From the NCBI GenBank assembly GCA_017505525.1, contig JAFVPB010000007.1, positions 1 to 64,000 on the forward strand: a stretch of DNA of 64,000 nt, given 5' to 3'. Both the position numbers and the translations under genes were made by a program. How positions within the stretch are numbered: position 1 is the first letter of the stretch; each line of letters begins with the position of its first letter. Below are positions 1-8,507 of the stretch, in pieces. The stretch comes from Clostridia bacterium. GTDB taxonomy: Bacteria > Bacillota > Clostridia > UMGS1883. Under the pieces are notes generated by a model. It saw only the letters and a program-made list of their open reading frames with translations. It did no database searches and was not told the DNA's origin.

Positions 1-436
1 AAATAACCCATTTATGGGTAGCAAGTAAAAAATGCATGGCTGGCAGGCCAACCCAAAAACGCACTTGTGCGTTGCCAGTAGCATTAGGGCTATGCCCGAA
101 AAGGAAAAACCACCCGCTATGCGGGTGGATAATTATTTAATTGCCATATCTCACAGTGGGCACTGTGAGCATCCCGTCCTACTGTTTTTGCGGGAGGGCA
201 CAGAGACCCTCCCCTACGATTAGCGTGTGTTCTTTACAGGAAGCGACCTGTGTGGCGCTTTGTTTTTTCGCATTTAGTGTTTGTAATTCCTACCGTAGGG
301 CGTGACGACCTCGGCACGCCGTTTTGCTGACGGTCTTCTATTTTGTAATATTTAATTTTTAAAAATAAAAAATTTCATATAACCAATAATATAATGGGAA
401 ATAAAAGTTATAAGCTTTTGCTTATAACTTTTATTT
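1..436. repeat. hairpin-rich non-coding repeat region
   Basis: No convincing gene is present. The stretch carries closely spaced perfect inverted repeats: CCACCCGC/GCGGGTGG around TAT at 110-128, CTCACAGTG/CACTGTGAG at 150-169 and GGGAGGG/CCCTCCC near 193-213. Their style suggests dispersed intergenic repeat families rather than RNA genes. The 63-codon open frame at 32-223 runs through the hairpins and has no ribosome binding site, so it is not called. Copy number elsewhere in the genome cannot be seen from here. Confidence 0.45.
403..432 (+). terminator. intrinsic terminator-like hairpin
   Basis: Inverted repeat AAAAGTTATAAG/CTTATAACTTTT with a 6-nt loop, followed by a T-rich stretch. It would isolate the downstream carboxylase operon from anything upstream of the window. 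Confidence 0.5.
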
Positions 437-467
437 AAATAAACAATAACCTAAAAAGTTGTTTTTG

Positions 468-496
468 TTGAAAATTGAAAAAATAAAAGATATAAT
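468..496 (+). promoter_or_regulatory. sigma-A promoter of decarboxylase operon
   Basis: TTGAAA (468-473), a 17-bp spacer and TATAAT (491-496) lie about 50 bp before the first gene of the operon, giving a leader of roughly 45 nt. No operator-like repeat is obvious around it. Confidence 0.75.
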
Positions 497-547
497 ATGA
501 TACAATAGGGGTAATTTGGTAAACCCAACAAAAGCAAGGAGGAATAT

Positions 548-2014
548 ATGATGAACTCTATTGAAAAATTAACCGAGCTCCTTCTTAAAAAATCAGAAAT
601 TGCCAAGGGCGGAGAGGGTAAGCTTAAAGATGGTGCACTCAGTGCGCGCACAAGAATAGCTATGCTTTTCGACGAAGGCAGCTTTATAGAACTCGGTGCA
701 TTTGTAACTGCAAGAGATAATTCTCTCGCATCAGACGGAGTAATAACAGGTTACGGCACCATCGACGGTCGCCTTGTTTATGCTTATTCACAGGACGAAA
801 CAGTTCTTAATGGTGCAATTGGCGAAATGAACGCTGAAAAAATTTGTAAAATATTTAAAATGGCATCCGAAATGGGCGCTCCGGTGGTTGGAATGCTTGA
901 TTCAAACGGAGTAAGATTACAAGAGGGTGCAATGGCACAGGCTGCTATGGGAAAAATCCTTAATGCAAGCGCATCTGTAAGCGGTGTTGTTCCAAATATC
1001 AGCATTGTATTTGGTAACTGCGCAGGCGGAAGTGCAATAGCTGCAGGAATGAGTGATTTCGTTATTATGAACGGAAAAAATGGCAGGCTTTTTGTTAACG
1101 GACCCGCTGTAACAGAGGCAACAACAGGAAAAACTTCTCCTGCTGATGCTAAAGCAAACGTAAACGAAAGCGGCAACGCGCATTTAATCGGCGCTGACGA
1201 CAGTGAGTGTATCGGTCTTGCAAGGCTTCTTCTCACATATCTTCCATCAAATAATCTCAGCGATGCTTTCGAATTTGAAACAGAAGACGACCTTAACAGA
1301 ACAAGCGACATTCTTTCTTCAGTTGATGATATAGCAGATGTTCGCGTAATCGTATCAGAAATTGCAGATGACAAAGCATATTTCGAGCTTCAGGAAGGCT
1401 ACGGAGAAGAGCTTTCCACAGGATTTATCCGCCTCAACGGTTCAAGCGTTGGCGTGGTGGCATCAAACGGAGAAGAGCTTACAGCAAATGCTGCTTCAAA
1501 ATGTGCAAGATTTGTTCGCTTCTGCGATGCTTTCAACATTCCTGTGTTAACAGTAACCGATGTTGATGGATTTAAGGTAAGCCGCGAGGAAGAACTTAAC
1601 GGACTTGTGAAAAAGTGTGCATCTCTCACTTATGCATTCAGCCAGGCTACCACAGCTAAGGTAAATCTTATTGTTAAAAAAGCATACGGCAGTGCAGGCG
1701 TAATGATGAACTCAAAGCAGCTTGGCGCTGATATCGTTCTTAGCTATCCTGCTGCTGAAATTGCTCCTTTAAATGCCCAGGCAGGTGCTGCAATGCTTTA
1801 TGCAGAAGACCTTAAGAGCGGAGCTTCAAGAGAAGATGTTTACGAAAAATACAAAGAAAACGAAGCTTCAGTATACAGTGCAGCAGCGCTCGGTGTTGTT
1901 GACGATGTTATCGACCCAAGGGAATCGCGCAGTCGTGTTATAGGTGCATTTGAAATGCTCAGAAGCAAAAGAGCAAGCATAGTAAACCGCAAGCACGACA
2001 ATATGCCGCTTTAA
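548..2014 (+). CDS. acyl-CoA carboxyltransferase subunit (MmdA/PccB-like)
   Basis: A 488-residue member of the biotin-dependent acyl-CoA carboxyltransferase family (methylmalonyl-CoA decarboxylase alpha, propionyl-CoA carboxylase beta, transcarboxylase 12S). It moves a carboxyl group between an acyl-CoA and carboxybiotin in the cytoplasm. Two crotonase-fold halves are visible; oxyanion-hole glycine stretches lie around NCAGGSAIAAG (about residues 157-167) and YGSAGVMMN (about 380-388). The C-terminus, KHDNMPL, is like that of PCC-beta relatives. An AAGGAGG site 7 nt upstream supports the ATG at 548; a second ATG follows immediately. First gene of a five-gene operon with OadG-, BCCP-, OadB- and OadA-like genes, so its partner is the carrier at 2400-2792. 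The acyl-CoA substrate cannot be fixed from sequence; methylmalonyl- or propionyl-CoA is most likely. Confidence 0.88.
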   Translation: MMNSIEKLTELLLKKSEIAKGGEGKLKDGALSARTRIAMLFDEGSFIELGAFVTARDNSLASDGVITGYGTIDGRLVYAYSQDETVLNGAIGEMNAEKICKIFKMASEMGAPVVGMLDSNGVRLQEGAMAQAAMGKILNASASVSGVVPNISIVFGNCAGGSAIAAGMSDFVIMNGKNGRLFVNGPAVTEATTGKTSPADAKANVNESGNAHLIGADDSECIGLARLLLTYLPSNNLSDAFEFETEDDLNRTSDILSSVDDIADVRVIVSEIADDKAYFELQEGYGEELSTGFIRLNGSSVGVVASNGEELTANAASKCARFVRFCDAFNIPVLTVTDVDGFKVSREEELNGLVKKCASLTYAFSQATTAKVNLIVKKAYGSAGVMMNSKQLGADIVLSYPAAEIAPLNAQAGAAMLYAEDLKSGASREDVYEKYKENEASVYSAAALGVVDDVIDPRESRSRVIGAFEMLRSKRASIVNRKHDNMPL

Positions 2015-2025
2015 GAGGTGAAGAT

Positions 2026-2385
2026 ATGTTTGACATGAAAGAACTTATACTCGAGGGTGTTGTATACACCATTATGGGTATAGTAATTGTATTTGCAATG
2101 CTTGTGGTTATAATGCTTGTAATCAAAGCAATGCAGCTTTTCAGCGGTGCAGAAGTTCCTGAAAAGAAAGAAGCTCCCGCACCTGTAAAGGAAGAACAAA
2201 TCCCCGTTGCGATAGAGAGTCAGCCTCAGGATAACAATGAAGAACTGATTGCCGTAATAACTGCGGCAGTTGCGGCGGCTATGGGAAAAAGCTCAAGCGG
2301 GCTTATCATCAGATCATATAAAAAGCTTTCGGGCAGCGAGTGGAATAAGGCTGGCCGCCGCGAAGCTCTTGATAACAGATTTTAA
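2026..2385 (+). CDS. OadG/MmdD-like small membrane subunit
   Basis: A 119-residue protein with one N-terminal transmembrane helix (about residues 9-34), a charged Pro/Ala/Glu-rich linker and a short C-terminal helical segment ending in RREALDNRF. This is the layout of the gamma/delta subunit of Na+-translocating decarboxylases, which ties the peripheral carboxyltransferase to the membrane pump. It starts 11 nt after the carboxyltransferase stop with GAGGTG as the ribosome binding site. Sequence conservation in this family is weak, so the call rests on topology and operon position. Confidence 0.75.
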   Translation: MFDMKELILEGVVYTIMGIVIVFAMLVVIMLVIKAMQLFSGAEVPEKKEAPAPVKEEQIPVAIESQPQDNNEELIAVITAAVAAAMGKSSSGLIIRSYKKLSGSEWNKAGRREALDNRF

Positions 2386-2399
2386 GGAGGATAATTACT

Positions 2400-2792
2400 A
2401 TGAGAAAATTTATAGTTAACGTAAACGGAAATTCATACGAGGTAGAAGTTGAAGAGGTTGGCGCAGTTTCAAGCCCTGTAGTGGCAGCAGCTCCCGCACC
2501 TGCAGCGGTAAGTGCTCCTGCAGCAGCCCCTGCACAGGCTCCCGCGGCAGCACCTGCTCCAAAGGCAGCAGCACCCGCTGGCGGCACACCTGTTAATGCT
2601 CCTATGCCCGGAACAATTGTTGATATTAAGGTTAGTAACGGCGCATCCGTTAAAAAGGGCGATTTACTCCTTATAATGGAAGCTATGAAAATGGAAAACG
2701 AAATATTCTCTCCTGCAGATGGCACAGTTACTGTTGTAACAAGCAAGGGTGCATCGGTTAACAGTGGCGACGTTTTGGTTACTCTTTCTTAA
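2400..2792 (+). CDS. biotin carboxyl carrier protein
   Basis: A 130-residue biotin carrier. A short N-terminal segment (1-25) is followed by an Ala/Pro-rich flexible linker (about 28-65) and a biotinyl domain (66-130) containing the canonical EAMKMEN motif; the biotinylated residue is Lys97. It carries CO2 as carboxybiotin between the two carboxyltransferases and the membrane decarboxylase encoded beside it. AAGGAGG precedes the start and the gene sits 14 nt after the OadG-like gene. It is the only biotinyl domain in the operon, because the OadA-like protein lacks its own. No biotin ligase gene is present in the window. Confidence 0.93.
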   Translation: MRKFIVNVNGNSYEVEVEEVGAVSSPVVAAAPAPAAVSAPAAAPAQAPAAAPAPKAAAPAGGTPVNAPMPGTIVDIKVSNGASVKKGDLLLIMEAMKMENEIFSPADGTVTVVTSKGASVNSGDVLVTLS

Positions 2793-2828
2793 AGAACTTT
2801 AAGAATACTTAAGAATGGAGTGATTTAA

Positions 2829-4064
2829 TTGTTAGAAAAATTAATGAACGGTTTTGCTTCATTTATTGCAAGCACCGGTATAGCCGATATGTTTGCCGAT
2901 ACAGGTGTTGTTTGGTGGAAAACCGTTTTGATGCTTGCTATTGCATGTGTGCTTTTATATCTTGCAATAGTTAAACAGTTCGAGCCCCTTTTACTTTTAC
3001 CGATTGCTTTCGGTATGCTTCTTGCAAACCTTCCTCTGGGAAATGTAATGCATCCCGAGCTTTTCCTCGGAAAATCAATTGACTATGGAAAAGTGCTGAA
3101 GGATGGAGGCTTGCTAGACATTTTGTATTTAGGTGTAAAGCTTGGTATATATCCTCCGCTTATTTTCCTTGGTATAGGATGTATGACAGACTTTGGTCCC
3201 CTTATAGCAAACCCCAAGAGTATTCTTCTGGGTGCAGCAGCACAGATTGGTGTGTTTATCACATTCCTTGGTGCAATTCTTCTTGGTGCTTTTCAGATTG
3301 GTGGATTCGGGGCAGACGGCTCAATGGAAACAATCTTTAAAGAAGCGGCATCCATAGGTATTATCGGCGGTGCCGATGGTCCTACGGCAATATTTGTTAC
3401 AAAAACACTTGCACCGTCCCTTTTAAGTGCAATTGCTGTTGCGGCATATTCTTATATGGCGCTTGTGCCGATTATTCAGCCGCCTATTATGAAAGCTCTT
3501 ACAACAAAAGAGGAAAGAATGATTGTAATGGAGCAGCTTCGCCCCGTTACAAAGCGCGAAAAAATTGTTTTCCCAATTGTTGTTACTTTAGTGGTTGTGC
3601 TTCTTATTCCCGATGCGGCACCGCTTGTTGGTATGCTTATGCTTGGTAACTTATTTAAGGAAAGCGGCGTTGTGGAAAGAATTTCAAAAGCTGCACAAAA
3701 CGAGCTTATGAATATCATCACAATATTCCTTGGAATTACAGTTGGTGCTACAGCCACTGCCGATACATTCCTCACACCGAAAACAATTCTTATAATCTGC
3801 CTTGGCCTTGTGGCTTTTGCCGTAAGCACCGCAGGCGGCGTGTTGTTTGGTAAAATTATGTGCAAGGCAACTGGCGGTAAGGTTAACCCTCTTATAGGAA
3901 GTGCGGGCGTTAGTGCCGTTCCTATGGCGGCAAGAGTTTCGCAAACAGTAGGACAGAAGGAAAATCCTTCAAACTTCCTTCTTATGCATGCTATGGGTCC
4001 AAACGTTGCAGGAGTTATCGGAAGTGCAGTTGCAGCCGGTGTATTCCTTGCGTTATTTAAGTAA
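2829..4064 (+). CDS. Na+-translocating decarboxylase beta subunit (OadB-like)
   Basis: An integral membrane protein of 411 residues with about ten hydrophobic segments, slightly longer than the usual 375-400. It decarboxylates carboxybiotin and couples this to Na+ export. Two conserved regions are visible: [12 protein letters not shown], containing the Asp known to be essential in OadB, and [16 protein letters not shown] near the C-terminus. The start is a TTG at 2829, 8 nt after a GGAG; no better ATG fits the frame. It lies between the biotin carrier and the OadA-like gene, completing a membrane-bound complex. Confidence 0.92.
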   Translation: MLEKLMNGFASFIASTGIADMFADTGVVWWKTVLMLAIACVLLYLAIVKQFEPLLLLPIAFGMLLANLPLGNVMHPELFLGKSIDYGKVLKDGGLLDILYLGVKLGIYPPLIFLGIGCMTDFGPLIANPKSILLGAAAQIGVFITFLGAILLGAFQIGGFGADGSMETIFKEAASIGIIGGADGPTAIFVTKTLAPSLLSAIAVAAYSYMALVPIIQPPIMKALTTKEERMIVMEQLRPVTKREKIVFPIVVTLVVVLLIPDAAPLVGMLMLGNLFKESGVVERISKAAQNELMNIITIFLGITVGATATADTFLTPKTILIICLGLVAFAVSTAGGVLFGKIMCKATGGKVNPLIGSAGVSAVPMAARVSQTVGQKENPSNFLLMHAMGPNVAGVIGSAVAAGVFLALFK

Positions 4065-4076
4065 AGGAGAATTATT

Positions 4077-5483
4077 ATGGAAAATAAAAGACCTGTTAAA
4101 ATAACAGAAACCATTCTTCGAGATGCCCATCAATCACTCATCGCAACACGTATGACAACAGAAGAAATTCTTGGCGCAGTAGAGCTTCTTGATAAAGTTG
4201 GCTTTAATGCCCTTGAAGCGTGGGGTGGTGCAACGTTTGATAGTTGTCTTCGCTTTTTGAATGAAGACCCGTGGGAACGTCTTAGAAAAATTAAGGATAA
4301 AGCCAAGAACACTCCTCTCCAGATGCTTTTCAGAGGACAGAACATTCTTGGTTACCGCCACTATGGCGATGATGTTGTAAGCTATTTCGTGCAGAAATCA
4401 ATCGCAAACGGTATTGATATTATAAGAATTTTCGATGCTCTTAACGATGTTCGTAATCTTCGCACAGCAATAGAGGCAACTGTTAAAGAAAAAGGCCACG
4501 TTCAGGCGGCACTTTCTTATACTATCAGCCCTGTTCATACTAACGAAACATTTATCAAGCTTGCAAAAGAGCTTGAAGAAATGGGCGCAAATTCAATTTG
4601 TATTAAGGATATGGCAGGACTTTTAACTCCCTACAATGCTTACGAGCTTGTTTCGGGAATGAAAGAAACCGTTAAAATTCCTATCGAGCTTCACACTCAC
4701 TACACAAGCGGTGTAGCTTCGATGACATATCTTAAGGCTATCGAAGCAGGCGTTGATATTATCGACTGTGCAATGTCGCCTTTTGCTATGGGTACAAGCC
4801 AGCCGGCAACAGAGCCTATGGTTGCAACACTTAAGGATACACCTTACGACACAGGCTACGATCTTGATGTTTTAAGCGAAATTGCAGACTATTTCAGACC
4901 GCTTCGTGAAAAATATATTGAAAACGGAACGCTTAACCCCAAGGCGCTCGCAGTAGATGTAAACACACTTAAGTATCAGGTGCCGGGCGGTATGCTTTCA
5001 AATCTTATTTCTCAGCTTAAGCAGCTTGGTGCAGAGGATAAGTTCCAGGAAGTTCTTAAGGAAGTTCCCCGCGTGCGTGAAGATGCAGGATTCCCTCCTC
5101 TTGTAACTCCTTCAAGCCAGATCGTTGGAACACAGGCTGTGTTTAACGTGGTAACAGGCGAAAGATACAAGCAGGTTACAAAGGAATTCCGCGGACTTGT
5201 TAAAGGCGAGTACGGAGAAACTCCCGTTGAAATCAAAAAGGAATTTGCCGATAAAATCCTTGGTGGAGAAGAACGCATCACAGGAAGACCTGCAGATAGC
5301 ATTCCCAACGAGCTTGATAAATTCAGAAGCGAAATCGCAGAATACATCGAGCAGGATGAAGACGTTTTAAGCTATGCACTCTTTGGTCAGGTGGCAACAA
5401 AGTACTTTGAGTATCGTCAGGGACAGAAGTATAAAATAGACCCCGAGCTTGCGGATAGGGAAAACAAAATCCATCCAATGTGA
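4077..5483 (+). CDS. oxaloacetate decarboxylase alpha / PycB-like carboxyltransferase
   Basis: A 468-residue OadA-type carboxyltransferase (transcarboxylase 5S, pyruvate carboxylase subunit B family) acting on oxaloacetate/pyruvate with biotin. The TIM-barrel metal site is visible: ETILRDAHQSL near the N-terminus, CIKDMAGLL around residue 180 and ELHTHYTSG just after it. The conserved post-barrel PGGMLSNLI segment follows. It ends without the C-terminal biotinyl domain found in classical OadA, so it must use the separate carrier upstream. AGGAGA lies before the ATG. The last codons and the TGA stop fall inside a 26-bp sequence repeated at 5912-5937, so the native C-terminus may have been altered by an insertion. 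Confidence 0.9.
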   Translation: MENKRPVKITETILRDAHQSLIATRMTTEEILGAVELLDKVGFNALEAWGGATFDSCLRFLNEDPWERLRKIKDKAKNTPLQMLFRGQNILGYRHYGDDVVSYFVQKSIANGIDIIRIFDALNDVRNLRTAIEATVKEKGHVQAALSYTISPVHTNETFIKLAKELEEMGANSICIKDMAGLLTPYNAYELVSGMKETVKIPIELHTHYTSGVASMTYLKAIEAGVDIIDCAMSPFAMGTSQPATEPMVATLKDTPYDTGYDLDVLSEIADYFRPLREKYIENGTLNPKALAVDVNTLKYQVPGGMLSNLISQLKQLGAEDKFQEVLKEVPRVREDAGFPPLVTPSSQIVGTQAVFNVVTGERYKQVTKEFRGLVKGEYGETPVEIKKEFADKILGGEERITGRPADSIPNELDKFRSEIAEYIEQDEDVLSYALFGQVATKYFEYRQGQKYKIDPELADRENKIHPM

Positions 5484-5937
5484 TTGGGCGCGATAAAATG
5501 CACAGACCGCATAAAGGCGGAAATATAAAATATCAAATTAAGGTTGAAAAAATGAGGTTTTTCTGATTAACGTAGAAAAATCTCATTTTTCGATTTTTCT
5601 TTATTTATAAGCCTTTATGCTACGAATAAACTTCGCCTCTCGCACGTCGCAAGGCTCGCTAAGGTTTAAGTTTTTATAAAACTTAAACTTGCCGCTCGTT
5701 TGCTCCTTTTCCCCTTAAAGTCTTGCGACTTTCGGGGACCCCGAAAAGCAGACTATGCTTTTTGGGGAGAAGGAAAAATAAAGCATAGTGCGTAAGTTTT
5801 GCTTTTAAGCAAAACGAAGCATCGTCTGCTTTGTTTTGACGTTGTACGCCATCGGGTAACCCACGGCAAGCCGTGGCTCAGTTTGTCCGTTCTGCGCTAT
5901 TTTCTCTTTGCCCAATGTGATTGGGCGCGATAAAATG
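5475..5937. repeat. non-coding block bounded by 26-bp direct repeats
   Basis: A perfect 26-bp direct repeat occupies 5475-5500 and 5912-5937. Each copy contains the small palindrome CCAAT/ATTGG around GTG. Between them lie about 410 bp with no credible gene but many hairpins: 5547-5590, a palindrome around GTTTTGC/GCAAAAC near 5800-5815, and CACGGC/GCCGTG near 5862-5875. The left copy overlaps the oadA-like stop codon. This fits a REP/MITE-type insertion with target duplication, or recombination between repeat copies. Confidence 0.55.
5547..5590 (+). terminator. terminator-like hairpin after decarboxylase operon
   Basis: Imperfect inverted repeat of about 16 bp (AAAAATGAGGTTTTTCT with its complement), followed by CGATTTTTCTTTATTT. 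It lies about 65 nt after the last gene of the operon. Confidence 0.5.
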
Positions 5938-5975
5938 AAAAATTACAAAACATTGCAAAAAATTTAAAAATCTAC

Positions 5976-6004
5976 TTTAAAATTTAAAATGAGTGTGGTA
6001 TACT
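5976..6004 (+). promoter_or_regulatory. candidate promoter of DUF1846 gene
   Basis: A weak TTTAAA (5976-5981) is separated by 17 bp from a good TATACT (5999-6004), ahead of the start at 6038. It falls inside the artificial N-terminal extension of the longer reading frame, which supports the later start. Confidence 0.5.
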
Positions 6005-6037
6005 ATTCCTTGTGATTATTTTATCGAGGTGGAAGCA

Positions 6038-7522
6038 ATGAGTAAAGTTGGTTTTGACAATCAAAAATATCTTTCAATGCAATCTGAACAGATAAGGAAG
6101 CGTATCGCGCAGTTTGGCGGTAAGCTTTATCTGGAATTCGGAGGAAAACTGTTTGACGATTTTCATGCTTCCCGCGTTCTTCCGGGCTTCGAGCCTGACA
6201 GTAAGATGCGAATGCTTCAGCAGCTTAAAGATGATGTTGAAATTGTGATGGCGATAAACGCTGCTGATATAGAGGCTAATAAGATGCGCGCCGATCTTGG
6301 TATAACCTACGATATGGATGTGCTTCGCCTTATTGATACTTTCCGCGAGCTTGATTTATACGTTGGAAGCGTTGTAATCACACGATATAACGGACAAGCC
6401 AGTGCAAATGCTTTCTTAAAGCAGCTTACATCCCTTGGAATTAAATGCTATCGCCATTATACTATTCCGGGGTATCCTTCAGATGTTAAGCAGATTGTAA
6501 GTGATGAGGGACTTGGAAAGAACGACTATATCGAAACAAGCCGTTCTCTTGTTGTTATCACTGCGCCCGGTCCCGGAAGCGGAAAAATGGCAACGTGCCT
6601 CAGTCAGCTTTATCACGAATATAAAAGGGGTATAACGGCAGGCTATGCTAAGTTTGAAACATTCCCTATATGGAATCTTCCGCTTAAGCATCCCGTAAAC
6701 CTCGCTTACGAAGCTGCAACGGCAGACCTTAACGATGTTAATATGATAGACCCGTTCCACCTTGATGCTTACGGTGAAACGGCAGTAAACTATAACCGTG
6801 ATGTTGAAATTTTCCCTGTGCTCAGCGCAATGTTTGAATTGATTCAGGGGTCATCACCATATAAGTCGCCAACAGATATGGGCGTTAATATGGCGGGAAA
6901 CTGCATTGTTGACGATTTTGCATGCTGCGAGGCATCAAGAATGGAAATTTTAAGAAGATACTACACTGCAAGCGTGAACAAGCTTAAATCGTTCAGCGAC
7001 GGTGCCGATTTAACAAAGCTCGAGCTTTTAATGAATCAGGCAGGGATGACGCCCGATAAATGCCCGCTTGTTGCAACTGCACTTGAAAAGGAAAAGGAAA
7101 CGCAGGCACCTGCAGGTGCGATCGAGCTTCCCGACGGCACTATTGTTACGGGAAAAACATCGTCAACACTTGGTGCGGCATCTGCACTTCTGCTCAATGC
7201 ATTGAAAACTCTTGCAAATATAGATGACGAGCTTCTTTTAATCTCTGCCGACGTGCTCGAGCCTATCTGTAAGCTTAAAACAGAGTATCTTAAGCACAAA
7301 AATCCGCGTCTCCACACTGATGAGGTTTTAATGTCGCTTACTATATCAGCACTTTCAAATCCCATAGCAAACACGGCTAAGGAACAGCTTTCAAAGCTTC
7401 GCGGAAGCAATGCTCATTTCTCGGTTATAATCAGCGAGGAAGATATAAAAATTCTTCGCAGACTTGGAATAAATGTGAGCTGCGAAGCAAAATACGAGAT
7501 GAAAAAATTGTATCATAAATAA
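6038..7522 (+). CDS. DUF1846 (UPF0371) family protein
   Basis: A 494-residue cytoplasmic protein matching the DUF1846/UPF0371 family, widespread in Clostridia and lactic acid bacteria and about 490-500 residues long. Recognisable features are the N-terminal GGKLYLEFGGKLFDDFHASRV segment (family hallmark) and a glycine-rich TAPGPGSGKMATCLSQLYHE stretch that looks like a nucleotide- or phosphate-binding loop. The frame stays open back to 5993, but the ATG at 6038 has GAGGTGG upstream and begins at the family's usual MSKVGFD-type N-terminus. It is monocistronic: a long perfect palindromic terminator follows. Its biochemical role is not established. Confidence 0.88.
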   Translation: MSKVGFDNQKYLSMQSEQIRKRIAQFGGKLYLEFGGKLFDDFHASRVLPGFEPDSKMRMLQQLKDDVEIVMAINAADIEANKMRADLGITYDMDVLRLIDTFRELDLYVGSVVITRYNGQASANAFLKQLTSLGIKCYRHYTIPGYPSDVKQIVSDEGLGKNDYIETSRSLVVITAPGPGSGKMATCLSQLYHEYKRGITAGYAKFETFPIWNLPLKHPVNLAYEAATADLNDVNMIDPFHLDAYGETAVNYNRDVEIFPVLSAMFELIQGSSPYKSPTDMGVNMAGNCIVDDFACCEASRMEILRRYYTASVNKLKSFSDGADLTKLELLMNQAGMTPDKCPLVATALEKEKETQAPAGAIELPDGTIVTGKTSSTLGAASALLLNALKTLANIDDELLLISADVLEPICKLKTEYLKHKNPRLHTDEVLMSLTISALSNPIANTAKEQLSKLRGSNAHFSVIISEEDIKILRRLGINVSCEAKYEMKKLYHK

Positions 7523-7524
7523 AA

Positions 7525-7575
7525 ACAAAATAATGTGGTGTAAAAAACTCAGTTTTTTACACCACATTATTTTGT
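7525..7575. terminator. bidirectional terminator (51-bp perfect palindrome)
   Basis: Arms 7525-7549 and 7551-7575 are perfectly complementary around a single central base, with A/T runs at both ends. It serves the DUF1846 gene on one side and the reverse lipoprotein operon on the other. Its core resembles the terminators at 22905-22944 and 39379-39415. Confidence 0.8.
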
Positions 7576-7600
7576 TATAAAGGCGAACAGATTATTTTGA

Positions 7601-8035
7601 TTATTTCTCTTTGTTTTTTAAATATTCTTGCTTATCATATCTTTTAAACTCGAGCGTTGGCTTCTCTCCGTTAAAGATATTTTTATAGTCTTCCTGAACT
7701 TCTATTGTAAGTCTGTCCTCACCATAATTCACATGACCTTTAAAAACTGAAAATTCCTTTTGCTCCTGAATATCATTTGTATTCTTAGCTTCAGAAGTGT
7801 ATATCTTAATTAAAGGACCATAATTAGATTCGTGATATATATTTTCCTCAATCTTATTAATTGTAATCTTTCCTGCATTTCCTATTGTACTGCTCCAATA
7901 AAGTTCTATATAAGGAGATTCGCAAACCCACACATCTGTATCATTATATTCAGGTCTTAATTCCGCTTGATAAACACACCCGCATAAAACCAAAACTAAA
8001 TATAATAAAATTAAAATTATTTTTTTCATCAACAT
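7601..8035 (-). CDS. small lipoprotein, function unknown
   Basis: A 144-residue protein with a lysine-containing N-terminus, a hydrophobic stretch and a lipobox LVLCGC (lipidated Cys around residue 20). It should be exported and anchored to the outer face of the membrane. The mature part is acidic and Tyr-rich and is probably a small beta-rich domain; no known family is recognised. It lies 4 nt downstream of the C39-like gene and is the last gene of a reverse operon headed by an HTH repressor. Immunity or substrate-binding roles are possible but not supported by sequence. Confidence 0.65.
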   Translation of the reverse strand: MLMKKIILILLYLVLVLCGCVYQAELRPEYNDTDVWVCESPYIELYWSSTIGNAGKITINKIEENIYHESNYGPLIKIYTSEAKNTNDIQEQKEFSVFKGHVNYGEDRLTIEVQEDYKNIFNGEKPTLEFKRYDKQEYLKNKEK

Positions 8036-8039
8036 TCCC

Positions 8040-8507
8040 TCACTTTGAAATACAATGTACGGATAAAGGAATTTCTCTGTTTTCTAAAAGCTCATAAACA
8101 AAATTTGAAGTAATTTTGCTCTTATTGTCAGTTCTGCTTTCATAATTAAACAATTCATATTTACCGTCCTTGGTTCTTCTCATTGCAACAGTATGCAGTG
8201 CATCCATTACATTATCACTATTCCAGAAAGATAAAATATAGGCATCTGCTTTGGGCAATTTATCTTCCATAATTTTTTCTCCTTCAACTACCTTTACCTT
8301 ATAACCTTGTTTTTCAAAAAACTTTTTATTTGCATAAGGGTTTGTTCCAAAATACCCGTCAAGCATTTGACCGTCATTTTCAAAATAGTATGCAATATCT
8401 CGAAGGTCCTTTTGATTTCCAAGGACCTTCATAGTATTGTAAGCCGCTATAATCTCGCAACCGTTGTTGTTCATCGTGGTAGCACCAAATCTCAATTTGG
8501 ATACCAC
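8040..8507 (-). CDS. C39-like papain-fold protein, possibly 5'-truncated
   Basis: A 155-residue protein resembling the C39-like peptidase family: the nucleophile context NNNGCEIIAAYNTM (Cys17 from the GTG start), a later ALHTVAMRR with the candidate catalytic His, and ELFNYES with the candidate Asn. It has no signal peptide. The assigned GTG start at 8507 lies 8 nt after the HTH stop with only a weak GGGG site; the next ATG (8474) has no ribosome binding site. A strong hairpin (8476-8507) covers exactly this start region, so the gene may have lost its original 5' end or be controlled at translation. Substrate unknown. Confidence 0.6.
   Translation of the reverse strand: MVSKLRFGATTMNNNGCEIIAAYNTMKVLGNQKDLRDIAYYFENDGQMLDGYFGTNPYANKKFFEKQGYKVKVVEGEKIMEDKLPKADAYILSFWNSDNVMDALHTVAMRRTKDGKYELFNYESRTDNKSKITSNFVYELLENREIPLSVHCISK

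Noticed and set aside
784-1374. Long reverse frame inside the carboxyltransferase gene
   Set aside because: Shadow frame of a well-supported gene; low-complexity composition and no homology.
3476-4114. 212-codon reverse frame opposite the OadB-like gene
   Set aside because: Antisense shadow of a membrane protein gene; no ribosome binding site.
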